Position numbers and translations under genes: made by a program. From positions 1-6,027 of the forward strand of contig JANYKF010000072.1 of the NCBI GenBank assembly GCA_025361665.1: DNA of 6,027 nucleotides. Direction: 5' to 3'. Of the stretch, positions 1 to 6,027 are shown in pieces. The notes under the pieces were generated by a model. It did not search any database. It worked only from the letters and a program-made list of their open reading frames with translations, and was not told the origin of the DNA. Source of the stretch: Clostridiaceae bacterium (GTDB taxonomy: Bacteria; Bacillota; Clostridia; DSM-8532). Position 1 is the first letter of the stretch. Every line of letters starts with the position of its first letter.

Positions 1-477
1 TTCGTCGGCGGATAGTCCAAGAAGTGCAATCTTCATCTGATAGCGGACGTGTTCCGCCGTCACACCCTGTTCCCGCTGCGTCAGGGTTTCTCCGCAGCAG
101 ATGATCGGCAGCATGCCCGCGTTCAGGATGGCGCGCGCCTTCCTGTTGATCATTTCATTGGTTTCGCCGAAATACTCACGGCGTTCGGAATGGCCGACAA
201 TCACATAGTCGACACCCATTTCCTTCAGCATGCCGCAGGAAATCTCTCCCGTATATGCGCCGCCGGCTTCCCAATGCACATTCTGCGCCGCCACTTTCAC
301 GTTCGATCCCTGGGCAGCCGCCAGGACGCCTGCCAGTGCCACGAACGGCACGCCGACGACCACTTCGGCGGTCGCTCCGGCCACAAGGGGCTTCAATACG
401 TCTACAAAAGCGGAAGCCTCCGCCGGTGTCTTGTTCATCTTCCAGTTTCCGGCTGCCATGGTGATGCGTTTTGCCAT
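1..477 (-). CDS. tpiA: Triosephosphate isomerase, 3' end cut off by window edge
   Basis: Interconverts dihydroxyacetone phosphate and glyceraldehyde 3-phosphate in cytoplasmic glycolysis. The 159 codons present read MAKRITMAAGNWKMNK at the start, containing the TIM N-W-K signature whose Asn and Lys bind substrate. Further on is VGHSERREYFGE, which holds the catalytic electrophile histidine. The frame continues through the GMLPIICCGETL strand and stays open to base 1. The catalytic glutamate and the C-terminal phosphate-binding loops, about 90 more residues in a usual TPI of about 250, lie outside the window. The ATG at 477 is preceded by AAAGGA at an 8-nt spacing. The gene starts 50 nt after pgk with no terminator or clear promoter between, so it is very probably co-transcribed with pgk. 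Nothing in the visible part looks damaged. Confidence 0.97.
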   Translation of the reverse strand, partial: MAKRITMAAGNWKMNKTPAEASAFVDVLKPLVAGATAEVVVGVPFVALAGVLAAAQGSNVKVAAQNVHWEAGGAYTGEISCGMLKEMGVDYVIVGHSERREYFGETNEMINRKARAILNAGMLPIICCGETLTQREQGVTAEHVRYQMKIALLGLSADE

Positions 478-527
478 GATGGAATTCCTTTCCCGGCGAT
501 CCCTGTCGGATCCCGCACGGATCTGTG

Positions 528-1760
528 TCAGTGGCATCCGGCGCAGTTCGAGCAGTCGCACCCGGATGGCATGTCCGTCAGACAGGAAATGCCGGGCAGT
601 TCCTTCCCTTCGAGGAATTCAAGGGACGCGCCTCCGCCGGTGGAGATATGCGTGATCTTGTCGGCAAATCCGAACTGTTCCACGGCTGCGGCTGAATCAC
701 CACCGCCCACGATGGTGATGGCTCCGGAATTGGCCAGTGCTTCCGCGATTTTGTGTGTGCCGTTGGCAAAGCGCTCGAATTCGAAAACACCGGGAGGTCC
801 GTTCCATATGACGGTTTTCGCTCCTTTGATTGCCTCGGAGAACAGTTCGATGGTTTTCGGACCGATATCAAGGCCCATGCAATCATCGGGAATCGCATCG
901 GATGGGACCGTGAAGGATTCGGCATCGGCCTTGAATTCCTTTGCCACCACATTGTCCAATGGCAGGAGCAGATTCACCTTTTTCGCAACGGCCTTTGCAA
1001 GAAGCTCATTGGCCAAATCCAGCTTGTCCAGTTCGCAAAGGGATTTGCCAACACCATTCCCCTGGGCCTTCAGGAACGTGTAGGCCATGCCCCCGCAGAT
1101 GATGAGGGTATCCACCTTGTCAAGCAGGCTCTCGATGACGCTGATCTTGTCGGATACCTTGGCACCGCCCAGGATGGCCACGAACGGCCGCTCCGGATTG
1201 TCCAGCGCCTTGCCCATGATCTCGAGTTCCTTCTGGATGAGGAAGCCGCAGACGGCGGGGAGGTAATCGGCGATGCCAGCCGTGGAGGCGTGTGCGCGGT
1301 GAGCGGTTCCGAATGCGTCATTGACGAAGAGTTCAGCCATGGAGGCAAGCTCCTTCGCGAAAGCCGGATCATTCATCTCTTCTTCCTTATGGAAGCGGAC
1401 GTTTTCCAGCATCATGATTTCCCCGTTCTTCAGGGCGGCGGCCTTCGCTTTCGCATCGGGACCAATGACATCGGCTGCGAGGAGCACGGGACGGCCCAGC
1501 AGCTGTGCCAGGCGAACGGCGGCGGGCTTCATGCTGAACTTGGCTTCCGGTCCGTTTTTCGGGCGGCCAAGGTGGGATACGAGAATGACTTTCGCATCGT
1601 TCTCAGCCAGGTACCGGATCGTGGGCAGCGCGCCGACGATCCGGCTGTCATCCGTGATGTTCCCGTCCTTGTCGAGTGGCACATTGAAATCGACGCGTGC
1701 GATGACACGGCGTCCGGCAAAATAGATATCGGAAATCGCCATCTTGTTCTTCATGCTCAT
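528..1760 (-). CDS. pgk: Phosphoglycerate kinase with Cys-rich C-terminal tail
   Basis: Transfers the acyl phosphate of 1,3-bisphosphoglycerate to ADP, giving ATP and 3-phosphoglycerate. The N-terminal domain shows RVDFNVP (residues 22-28), the substrate-binding DDSR and the SHLGRP loop (62-67). The C-terminal domain shows [10 protein letters not shown], the [11 protein letters not shown] segment, GGGDS (352-356) and GGGAS (375-379), all typical of nucleotide binding. I chose the ATG at 1760 ([11 protein letters not shown]) because AAGGATGT lies 9 nt upstream; an ATG two codons later is possible. The frame stays open upstream to an ATG at 1802, but that extension has no homologous look. The product is 410 residues, somewhat longer than the usual 390-400. 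The excess is mostly a tail after ELPGI that ends in a cluster with Cys at 401, 403, 406 and 409 and a terminal His at 410. The first gene of a pgk-tpiA unit; gap lies upstream behind a terminator. Confidence 0.98.
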   Translation of the reverse strand: MSMKNKMAISDIYFAGRRVIARVDFNVPLDKDGNITDDSRIVGALPTIRYLAENDAKVILVSHLGRPKNGPEAKFSMKPAAVRLAQLLGRPVLLAADVIGPDAKAKAAALKNGEIMMLENVRFHKEEEMNDPAFAKELASMAELFVNDAFGTAHRAHASTAGIADYLPAVCGFLIQKELEIMGKALDNPERPFVAILGGAKVSDKISVIESLLDKVDTLIICGGMAYTFLKAQGNGVGKSLCELDKLDLANELLAKAVAKKVNLLLPLDNVVAKEFKADAESFTVPSDAIPDDCMGLDIGPKTIELFSEAIKGAKTVIWNGPPGVFEFERFANGTHKIAEALANSGAITIVGGGDSAAAVEQFGFADKITHISTGGGASLEFLEGKELPGISCLTDMPSGCDCSNCAGCH

Positions 1761-1847
1761 ATGGGTACGACATCCTTTCCTGCTCCCGTGACGATGGTTC
1801 AATTAAATACTTTCTGGGCGCAACTGTTCGCGCACAGGGATCAAAGC

Positions 1848-1862
1848 GTATACATTGTACAC
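1848..1862. promoter_or_regulatory. Imperfect palindrome over the pgk -10 box, possible operator
   Basis: GTATAC and GTACAC flank a 3-bp centre and form a dyad with 5 of 6 arm positions matching. The dyad covers the candidate -10 element of pgk. A repressor site here is inference only; a 15-bp AT-rich dyad can occur by chance. Confidence 0.2.
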
Positions 1863-1883
1863 TGATTTCCCTATTTTCTGCAA
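1854..1883 (-). promoter_or_regulatory. Candidate promoter of pgk-tpiA
   Basis: Reading the minus strand, TTGCAG (1883-1878) is followed after 18 nt by TACAAT (1859-1854). The -10 matches the sigma-A consensus at five of six bases; the -35 is weak. It sits downstream of the gap terminator and about 95 nt before the pgk ATG, the place where a separate promoter would be needed. Confidence 0.45.
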
Positions 1884-1926
1884 GGTCGCCGCAATTTTTC
1901 ATGAGAATATCACACTTTTTACATCG

Positions 1927-1964
1927 AAAAAGGTGCCTCACAGGCCAATCGCCCTTGAGACACC
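1927..1964 (-). terminator. Intrinsic terminator after gap
   Basis: In the transcript sense, GGTGTCTCA (1964-1956) pairs with TGAGGCACC (1940-1932) over 9 bp with one G-U wobble, and AGG/CCT inside the loop can extend the stem. Five T residues (1931-1927) follow directly. It lies 92 nt beyond the gap stop codon and would separate gap from pgk, perhaps incompletely. Confidence 0.75.
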
Positions 1965-2014
1965 CTTCATACTGCACTTTTCAGGTCTGCTGCTGTCAGA
2001 ACCTGTCGGAAATG

Positions 2015-3094
<1,080 letters not shown>

Positions 3095-3127
3095 TTATTG
3101 TTATATTCATCACAATTACCTTCGGCT

Positions 3128-3156
3128 ATTTTATCCGATTTGGCAGGGCATTGCAA
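3128..3156 (-). promoter_or_regulatory. Sigma-A type promoter of gap
   Basis: On the minus strand TTGCAA (3156-3151) and TAAAAT (3133-3128) are separated by exactly 17 nt. The -10 matches consensus at five of six bases and the -35 at four. The start site would fall near 3121, giving a leader of roughly 55 nt with AGGAGG just ahead of the gap ATG. Confidence 0.7.
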
Positions 3157-3248
3157 GGGGGAAGCGGATTTTTCAATGCTCACCGGCTGTCGGAGGTCAG
3201 TTGCAGGGTAGTCGGGAAGCTGCAGGGAATCTGCCTCCAGGGATGCCG

Positions 3249-3298
3249 GCCGGTTGTTCGGATATTGTCCGCAGCCGGTTGTTCGGATATTGTCCGCA
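3249..3298. repeat. Perfect 25-bp tandem duplication between methyltransferase and gap
   Basis: Bases 3249-3273 and 3274-3298 are identical, and the first four bases of a third copy follow. Each unit contains a 13-bp dyad, CGGA-TATTG-TCCG on the plus strand. The pair begins about 10 nt beyond the methyltransferase stop and lies about 93 bp upstream of the gap -35. It could be a pair of operator sites or a simple replication-slippage product; the sequence does not decide. Confidence 0.95.
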
Positions 3299-3307
3299 GC
3301 CGCCTGC

Positions 3308-4282
3308 TCATTCTGCCGTGAGGGCATGAATGACGGATGCGTGCCGCTGCCGCAGGCTTTCATACATCAGGATGGAAGCTGCTGCCGCTGCGTTGAGCGA
3401 CTCAGCCAGACCTTCCATCGGAATTCTTACGGTACCGGACACCCGTTCCAGCATGTCCGTGGAAATTCCTCCCGCTTCATTTCCGATGACCAGCATCACA
3501 TGATCCGCGAGCTGCGTGTCCCAGGAGGCGGCCGCATTGCGCGGATGCGCGGCGTATGCCGAAAGACCGGCACCCGCCGCGGCGTCGACAATTGGCAGCA
3601 GATCATCCGCCACCGTCACGGACAAGTGCCAGATGGAACCCATCGAGGAGCGCAGCGCCTTCGGCTGCCACGGATCCGCCGAATCAGCCGAAAGCACGAC
3701 CATGTCAAAACCGCAGGCATCTGCCGTTCGGATCATCGTTCCCACATTGCCGGGATCCTGCACCCGCTCCAGCACGAGGATGCGCCGGAAGGATAAAACG
3801 GGCGATATTCCGGCTGACGGCGCTCCGGTATGGGCCAGTCCTTCCAGCGGAGTCTCAGCATGCGCCAATCGAACTGACGGCGCCCCGGCATGGGCCAGTC
3901 GTTCCAGCGGAGTCTCAGCATGCGCCAATCGAACCGTCGGCGCTCCGGCATGCGCCAGTCGGGTCATCGGGTTTCCGGCATCCGGCAGCCGCACGACGGC
4001 CATGATGCCCTGCGGCGATTTCGTGTCGGACAGCTTCTCCAGGATTCCAGCCGAAACCCATAGCGGTTCGGGACCGGAGTACTTCTGGAGCAATCCGGAC
4101 AAGATGGGCATCCCCTCGTCATCTGCCAACAGGCGGACAACAGGGGCCCCGGAACGGAATGCTTCCCGGACGAGTCGGACGCCTTCCACCAGAAAGCAGC
4201 CTGCCTCCTGCCGGCCTTTGCGTTCGTGAAGCAGCGACAATTCCTTGATCAGCGGATTCTGCGTGCTTGTCAACCGTTCCAT
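3308..4282 (-). CDS. TrmH/SpoU-family RNA 2'-O-methyltransferase with repeat-expanded linker
   Basis: Predicted to transfer a methyl group from S-adenosylmethionine to a ribose 2'-OH of RNA, probably rRNA. Residues 1-100 resemble the SpoU substrate-binding domain (TSTQNPLIKELSLL, FLVEGVRLVREA, SDTKSPQGIMAVV). The SPOUT catalytic domain begins near 165. It shows motif 1 QDPGNVGTMIRTA (175-187, with the family Asn and Arg), motif 2 VIGNEAGGIS (265-274) and motif 3 IPMEGLAESLNAAAAASI (287-304), the last two forming the trefoil-knot cofactor site. I start at the ATG at 4282 (MERLTSTQNP), since GGAGG lies 8 nt upstream; the longer frame to 4360 crosses a hairpin. The 324 residues exceed the family's usual 250-280, explained by five 10-residue repeats at 108-157 in the linker. 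In many Firmicutes such a gene follows rplT before pheST; here gap follows. The exact target base cannot be read, so I give no symbol. Confidence 0.92.
   Translation of the reverse strand: MERLTSTQNPLIKELSLLHERKGRQEAGCFLVEGVRLVREAFRSGAPVVRLLADDEGMPILSGLLQKYSGPEPLWVSAGILEKLSDTKSPQGIMAVVRLPDAGNPMTRLAHAGAPTVRLAHAETPLERLAHAGAPSVRLAHAETPLEGLAHTGAPSAGISPVLSFRRILVLERVQDPGNVGTMIRTADACGFDMVVLSADSADPWQPKALRSSMGSIWHLSVTVADDLLPIVDAAAGAGLSAYAAHPRNAAASWDTQLADHVMLVIGNEAGGISTDMLERVSGTVRIPMEGLAESLNAAAAASILMYESLRQRHASVIHALTAE
3812..3961 (-). repeat. In-frame minisatellite encoding five decapeptide repeats
   Basis: The methyltransferase linker reads RLAHAGAPTV, RLAHAETPLE, RLAHAGAPSV, RLAHAETPLE, GLAHTGAPSA. 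At DNA level the period is 60 bp, two alternating decapeptides. Bases 3841-3900 and 3901-3960 differ at only five positions. Low divergence suggests recent expansion, and the 30-bp unit keeps the frame whatever the copy number. The array lies between the two folded domains and interrupts neither set of motifs. Confidence 0.95.
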
Positions 4283-4288
4283 CGATAT

Positions 4289-4345
4289 CCCCTCCGATCC
4301 GGAAATCCCCCCTCCCGGTTCCATGTTGGACGGGAGGAGGGATTT
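4289..4345 (-). promoter_or_regulatory. Leader hairpin beside the methyltransferase ribosome binding site
   Basis: Arms 4345-4331 and 4317-4303 pair over 15 positions with a single C-A mismatch; the 13-nt spacer contains a further TCCA/TGGA pairing. The 3' arm ends 7 nt before the GGAGG of the methyltransferase (4295-4291). The pyrimidine-rich 5' arm holds TCCCTCC, which could instead pair with that GGAGGGG. The hairpin could also be a weak terminator (only three T follow it). Confidence 0.6.
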
Positions 4346-4372
4346 TGAACCCATTTTCAAGTCCGGCCATGA

Positions 4373-4417
4373 ATTTGAATTGGGAACTCATTGCCTTGGC
4401 CGTCAATCAATTCAAAT
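4373..4417. repeat. Perfect 10-bp inverted repeat, 25-nt spacer
   Basis: ATTTGAATTG (4373-4382) and CAATTCAAAT (4408-4417) are exact reverse complements. A competing six-base pair, GCCTTG in the spacer with CAAGGC just after the right arm, is also present. This belongs to the dense inverted-repeat region between rplT and the methyltransferase gene. No function is evident. Confidence 0.7.
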
Positions 4418-4440
4418 CATTTCAAGGCTGATTCTCGTGC

Positions 4441-4463
4441 AAAAAGTCGAATTTCGACTTTTT
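4441..4463. terminator. Possible bidirectional terminator at the distal end of the array
   Basis: A symmetrical stem, GTCGAA with TTCGAC, is flanked by A5 on one side and T5 on the other, so a T5 tract follows the stem on both strands. On the minus strand it would end transcripts from infC-rpmI-rplT, 167 nt after the rplT stop. The GC core is short, so strength is uncertain. Confidence 0.5.
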
Positions 4464-4605
4464 CATGCAAGTTGCATTTTGCAACTTGCGTGCATCCGGC
4501 GGCAAATACCGCCGGATGGCACAGAATCACCTTATTTGGTGTGTTGAAGGCACAAAATGTGCCTTCAACATGCAGGATGTCAAAGACATGCTGCATAAAA
4601 TTTTA
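4441..4605. repeat. Contiguous array of unrelated near-perfect hairpins after rplT
   Basis: Five strong stem-loops and one palindrome stand almost end to end. 4441-4463: arms AAAAAGTCGAA and reverse complement around one T. 4467-4489: GCAAGTTGCA, 10 bp, 3-nt loop. 4493-4518: CATCCGGCGG, 10 bp, 6-nt loop. 4542-4570: TGTTGAAGGCACA, 13 bp perfect, 3-nt loop. 4571-4595: TGCAGGATGTC, 11 bp with one mismatch, 3-nt loop. 4596-4605: TAAAATTTTA. Between 4519 and 4541 only a weak CACC/GGTG stem fits. The stems share no sequence, so this is not a REP-type repeat family. No reading frame here looks coding. The array starts 25 nt beyond the rplT stop. It could be a structured 3' UTR, a terminator cluster or a small RNA, read from either strand. 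Confidence 0.9.
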
Positions 4606-4629
4606 CAAAAGTGAGTTTTTACACCGGAA

Positions 4630-4977
4630 TCAAGGCTTTACTTTCGCGACAAGCTGGGCGAAACCGGTTTTGTCATTGACCGCCATGTCCGCGAGGATCT
4701 TGCGGTTGAGGTCGATTCCGGAAACCTTCAGGCCGTTCATGAAGCGGCTGTAGCTCATGCCATTGATGCGGGCGGCCGCGTTGATGCGGGCAATCCACAG
4801 CCTGCGGAATTCGCGTTTCTTCTGCTTTCTGTCGCGGAACGCATAGTTCAGGGATTTCATCACCGCCTGGTTGGCCGTGCGGTACAGAACGCTCTTTCCT
4901 CCGAAGTAACCCTTCGCGAGCTTCAATATTTTCTTGTGTCTGGCGCGTGTGCGCATTGCACCTTTAACTCTGGCCAT
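4630..4977 (-). CDS. rplT: 50S ribosomal protein bL20
   Basis: Binds 23S rRNA early in assembly of the large subunit; in Bacillus and E. coli it also represses its own operon. The 115 residues are the standard length. They start [29 protein letters not shown], the long basic N-terminal extension that threads into rRNA. The globular domain follows with [25 protein letters not shown], the characteristic bL20 segment. GAGGTG precedes the ATG at 4977, and the gene follows rpmI after 18 nt. It is the last gene of the infC-rpmI-rplT operon. A long region of hairpins rather than another gene follows. No anomaly is visible in the protein. Confidence 0.99.
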   Translation of the reverse strand: MARVKGAMRTRARHKKILKLAKGYFGGKSVLYRTANQAVMKSLNYAFRDRKQKKREFRRLWIARINAAARINGMSYSRFMNGLKVSGIDLNRKILADMAVNDKTGFAQLVAKVKP

Positions 4978-4995
4978 GATTCACACCTCTTTTCC

Positions 4996-5193
4996 TTATG
5001 CGTAGGGAAGCATTGTTTTCACTGTGGCTGTCTGCGTTTTGTCCACAAAGCCGCCCTTGCGCAGGGAACGCTTGCGTTTCGTCGATTTCTTGGTCAGAAT
5101 GTGGTTCTTGCCCACGCGGGTCCGCTTCACCTTACCAGTGGCGGTAAGTTTGAATCTTTTCTTGGAAGCGCTGTGACTTTTCATTTTCGGCAT
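4996..5193 (-). CDS. rpmI: 50S ribosomal protein bL35
   Basis: A small basic protein of the large ribosomal subunit, bound to 23S rRNA. The 65 residues match the family length. The start [20 protein letters not shown] is the diagnostic bL35 N-terminus; [27 protein letters not shown] supplies the basic rRNA-binding core and MLPY the usual end. The ATG at 5193 comes 13 nt after the infC stop. AGGAGGT directly abuts that TAA, so termination on infC and initiation on rpmI are close enough for translational coupling. The gene is flanked by infC and rplT as in most bacteria. Confidence 0.99.
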   Translation of the reverse strand: MPKMKSHSASKKRFKLTATGKVKRTRVGKNHILTKKSTKRKRSLRKGGFVDKTQTATVKTMLPYA

Positions 5194-5206
5194 GTTGCTG
5201 ACCTCC

Positions 5207-5728
5207 TTACGGTACTTTCTTATGAGGGACCAGAATCATGGACATGCTTCGGCCTTCCATGAGGGGCGGCCGTTCCACCTTGCCAAATTCCGCAATGGTT
5301 TCCGCGAACTTGTTGAGCACTTCGCGGCCTAGGATGGAGTAGTTGATTTCGCGCCCGCGGAAACGGATGAATACCTTCACCTTGTCGCCATCTTCGAGGA
5401 ACTTTTCGCAGTTCTTCGCCTTAAAATTGAAGTCATGCTCCTCTATCTTTGAAGACAGCCGGATTTCCTTCAGTTCCACCACAACCTGCTTTTTCTTGGC
5501 TTCTTTTTCCTTCTTGCTCTGTTCATAGAGGAATTTTCCGTAATCCATGATCTTGCAGACGGGCGGGTTCGCACCGGGAGAGATTTTCACCAAATCCAGC
5601 TCTTTTTCGTTCGCGCGCAGCTGCGCTTCTCGGGCCGTAACGACACCAATCATGGTTCCGTCGGCATCAATCAGCCGAACTTCCTTATCGCGGATATTCG
5701 CGTTAATCTGACCTTGTTCCTTTTTGAT
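5207..5728 (-). CDS. infC: Translation initiation factor IF-3, predicted ATC start
   Basis: Binds the 30S subunit, prevents premature joining of 50S and proofreads the start codon and initiator tRNA. The N-terminal domain holds [12 protein letters not shown] (9-20). The IF3 signature [15 protein letters not shown] lies at 55-69. The lysine-rich interdomain linker [11 protein letters not shown] follows, then the C-terminal ribosome-binding domain ([40 protein letters not shown]). No ATG is well placed: the in-frame ATG at 5764 lacks a good ribosome binding site and adds residues unlike IF3. GGAGGTG at 5741-5735 stands 8 nt before ATC at 5728. The in-frame GTG (5737) lies inside that site and TTG (5734) is too close to it. 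From ATC the protein has 173 residues, the normal length. Non-canonical AUU-type starts are a known autoregulatory feature of infC in other bacteria. Confidence 0.95.
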   Translation of the reverse strand: MKKEQGQINANIRDKEVRLIDADGTMIGVVTAREAQLRANEKELDLVKISPGANPPVCKIMDYGKFLYEQSKKEKEAKKKQVVVELKEIRLSSKIEEHDFNFKAKNCEKFLEDGDKVKVFIRFRGREINYSILGREVLNKFAETIAEFGKVERPPLMEGRSMSMILVPHKKVP

Positions 5729-5741
5729 AGCCAACACCTCC
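5726..5741 (-). promoter_or_regulatory. infC ribosome binding site and ATC start codon
   Basis: GGAGG (5741-5737) sits 8 nt before ATC (5728-5726), the ideal distance. The near-consensus site with a codon that IF3 itself discriminates against would allow feedback: more IF3, less initiation on its own message. The mechanism is known for E. coli infC (AUU); its use here is inferred. Confidence 0.7.
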
Positions 5742-5808
5742 GAAGGGTGCCCCCAAGACCCCATGCCTTGCCGGGCGGATCAGCGCTCTGAAAACCGCGG
5801 CTGCTCCT

Positions 5809-5850
5809 TCTTTTGCACGGACGGCATTCTCCGCAGGGCGATGCAAAAGA
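5809..5850 (-). promoter_or_regulatory. Long stem in the infC leader, between attenuator and gene
   Basis: TCTTTTGCA (5850-5842 in transcript sense) pairs perfectly over 9 bp with TGCAAAAGA (5817-5809), and the 24-nt interior has a further CGGA/TCCG pairing. It lies downstream of the terminator-like hairpin and 80 nt before the infC start. It may be part of the control region, or simply a stem in the untranslated leader. Confidence 0.45.
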
Positions 5851-5886
5851 GATCGGGACAGTGTTGGTACTCCAGCTCCTCACAAC

Positions 5887-5917
5887 AAAAAACAGGCGAA
5901 GCGCGCTTCACCTGTTT
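5887..5917 (-). terminator. Strong intrinsic terminator or attenuator in the infC leader
   Basis: In transcript sense AAACAGGTGAAGC (5917-5905) pairs with GCTTCGCCTGTTT (5902-5890) over 12-13 bp with one G-U wobble, and the stem runs into a tract of six T (5892-5887). It stands 159 nt before the infC start codon. In Bacillus an L20-responsive attenuator occupies this position. It could alternatively end an upstream gene, but the folded segment just before it favours attenuation. Confidence 0.8.
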
Positions 5918-6027
5918 GCCAACCTGAATTGCGGAACAGCACACGGCCGTCCCGGACATTTTCATGATTGACCCGCCGAAACCCATCGGACAAGGTGAGA
6001 AGCAAGCTTCTTCTTTGTTGCCTGTTC
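5918..6027 (-). ncRNA. Candidate L20-type leader RNA of infC-rpmI-rplT, cut at window edge
   Basis: No gene is visible in this 110-nt segment. It directly precedes the attenuator-like hairpin. In transcript sense GAACAG at the window edge (6027-6022) can pair with CTGTTC (5939-5934), enclosing a domain that holds an AGAAG/CTTCT hairpin and the segment TTCTCACCTTGTCCG. Such a TCTCACCT-like element and a closing GTGTGCTGTTCC element recall Firmicutes infC leaders from memory. No covariance model could be run, and the promoter is outside the window. Confidence 0.55.

Noticed and set aside
49..1083. 344-codon plus-strand open frame across tpiA and pgk
   Set aside because: It spans two clear genes and their junction in antisense, with a Pro/Ser/Ala-rich translation typical of a shadow frame.
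753..1865. 370-codon plus-strand open frame antisense to pgk
   Set aside because: The protein shows no family resemblance and the opposite strand encodes an unmistakable PGK.
3812..3961. Regular 60-bp repeats as a possible CRISPR array
   Set aside because: The units are contiguous without unique spacers, lie in frame within a methyltransferase gene and encode a clean decapeptide repeat.
4441..4605. Hairpin array as REP/BIME elements, MITE or insertion-sequence ends
   Set aside because: The stems differ from one another, there is no pair of terminal inverted repeats enclosing the block and no flanking target duplication that I can see.
4391..4753. Plus-strand open frame through the hairpin array into rplT
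   Set aside because: Its translation is low complexity with no recognisable motif, it overlaps rplT in antisense, and the inverted repeats explain the sequence better than coding does.
5729..5764. infC start at the upstream ATG (5764)
   Set aside because: There is no well-spaced ribosome binding site before it, the added residues GSWGHPSEVLA do not resemble IF3, and a near-ideal site lies downstream before ATC.
5780..5986. Small minus-strand frame in the infC leader, as a leader peptide
   Set aside because: It runs through the attenuator stem, shows no domain, and I found no convincing ribosome binding site; no run of regulatory codons is present.
5918..6027. T-box leader
   Set aside because: I could not find the conserved T-box sequence (AGGGTGG-type) or a following aminoacyl-tRNA synthetase gene; infC follows instead.

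Overview
The window reads as chromosomal housekeeping DNA from a Bacillota (Firmicutes) bacterium. All seven recognisable protein genes lie on the minus strand, so transcription runs from high to low coordinates. Evidence for the phylum is the infC-rpmI-rplT order with a leader RNA and attenuator-like terminator, strong purine-rich ribosome binding sites (GGAGG type), and a TrmH-family methyltransferase gene just after rplT. The fairly GC-rich coding sequence and the flavour of the proteins suggest an anaerobic lineage such as Negativicutes. That finer placement is a guess.

Layout in transcription order. (1) 6027-5729: infC leader, with a folded RNA segment, a strong intrinsic terminator with a T6 tract, and a further long stem before the gene. 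(2) 5728-4630: infC (predicted to start on the rare codon ATC), rpmI and rplT, separated by 13 and 18 nt; this is the L20-autoregulated translation operon known from Bacillus. (3) 4629-4283: a 347-nt gene-free region packed with inverted repeats. From 4605 to 4441 five strong, unrelated hairpins and one short palindrome stand almost end to end. (4) 4282-3308: a TrmH/SpoU-family RNA methyltransferase whose interdomain linker has been expanded by five decapeptide repeats (RLAHA-type). (5) 3307-3068: a gap upstream region with a perfect 25-bp tandem duplication and a good sigma-A type promoter. (6) 3067-2057: gap, followed by an echo of its own 3' end and an intrinsic terminator. (7) 1760 to 1: pgk, with a cysteine-rich C-terminal tail, and tpiA, which runs off the left edge.

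The genes form two functional blocks: translation initiation and ribosome assembly (IF3, bL35, bL20, and a probable rRNA methyltransferase), and the triose-phosphate part of glycolysis (GAPDH, PGK, TPI). The glycolytic genes appear to be two transcription units in series, gap alone and pgk-tpiA, because a terminator and a candidate promoter lie between gap and pgk.

The enzymes are ordinary. The unusual material is in and between them: the hairpin array after rplT, the in-frame minisatellite in the methyltransferase, the Cys-rich PGK tail, the duplicated gap 3' end, and the non-canonical infC start. The long plus-strand reading frames are antisense shadows.
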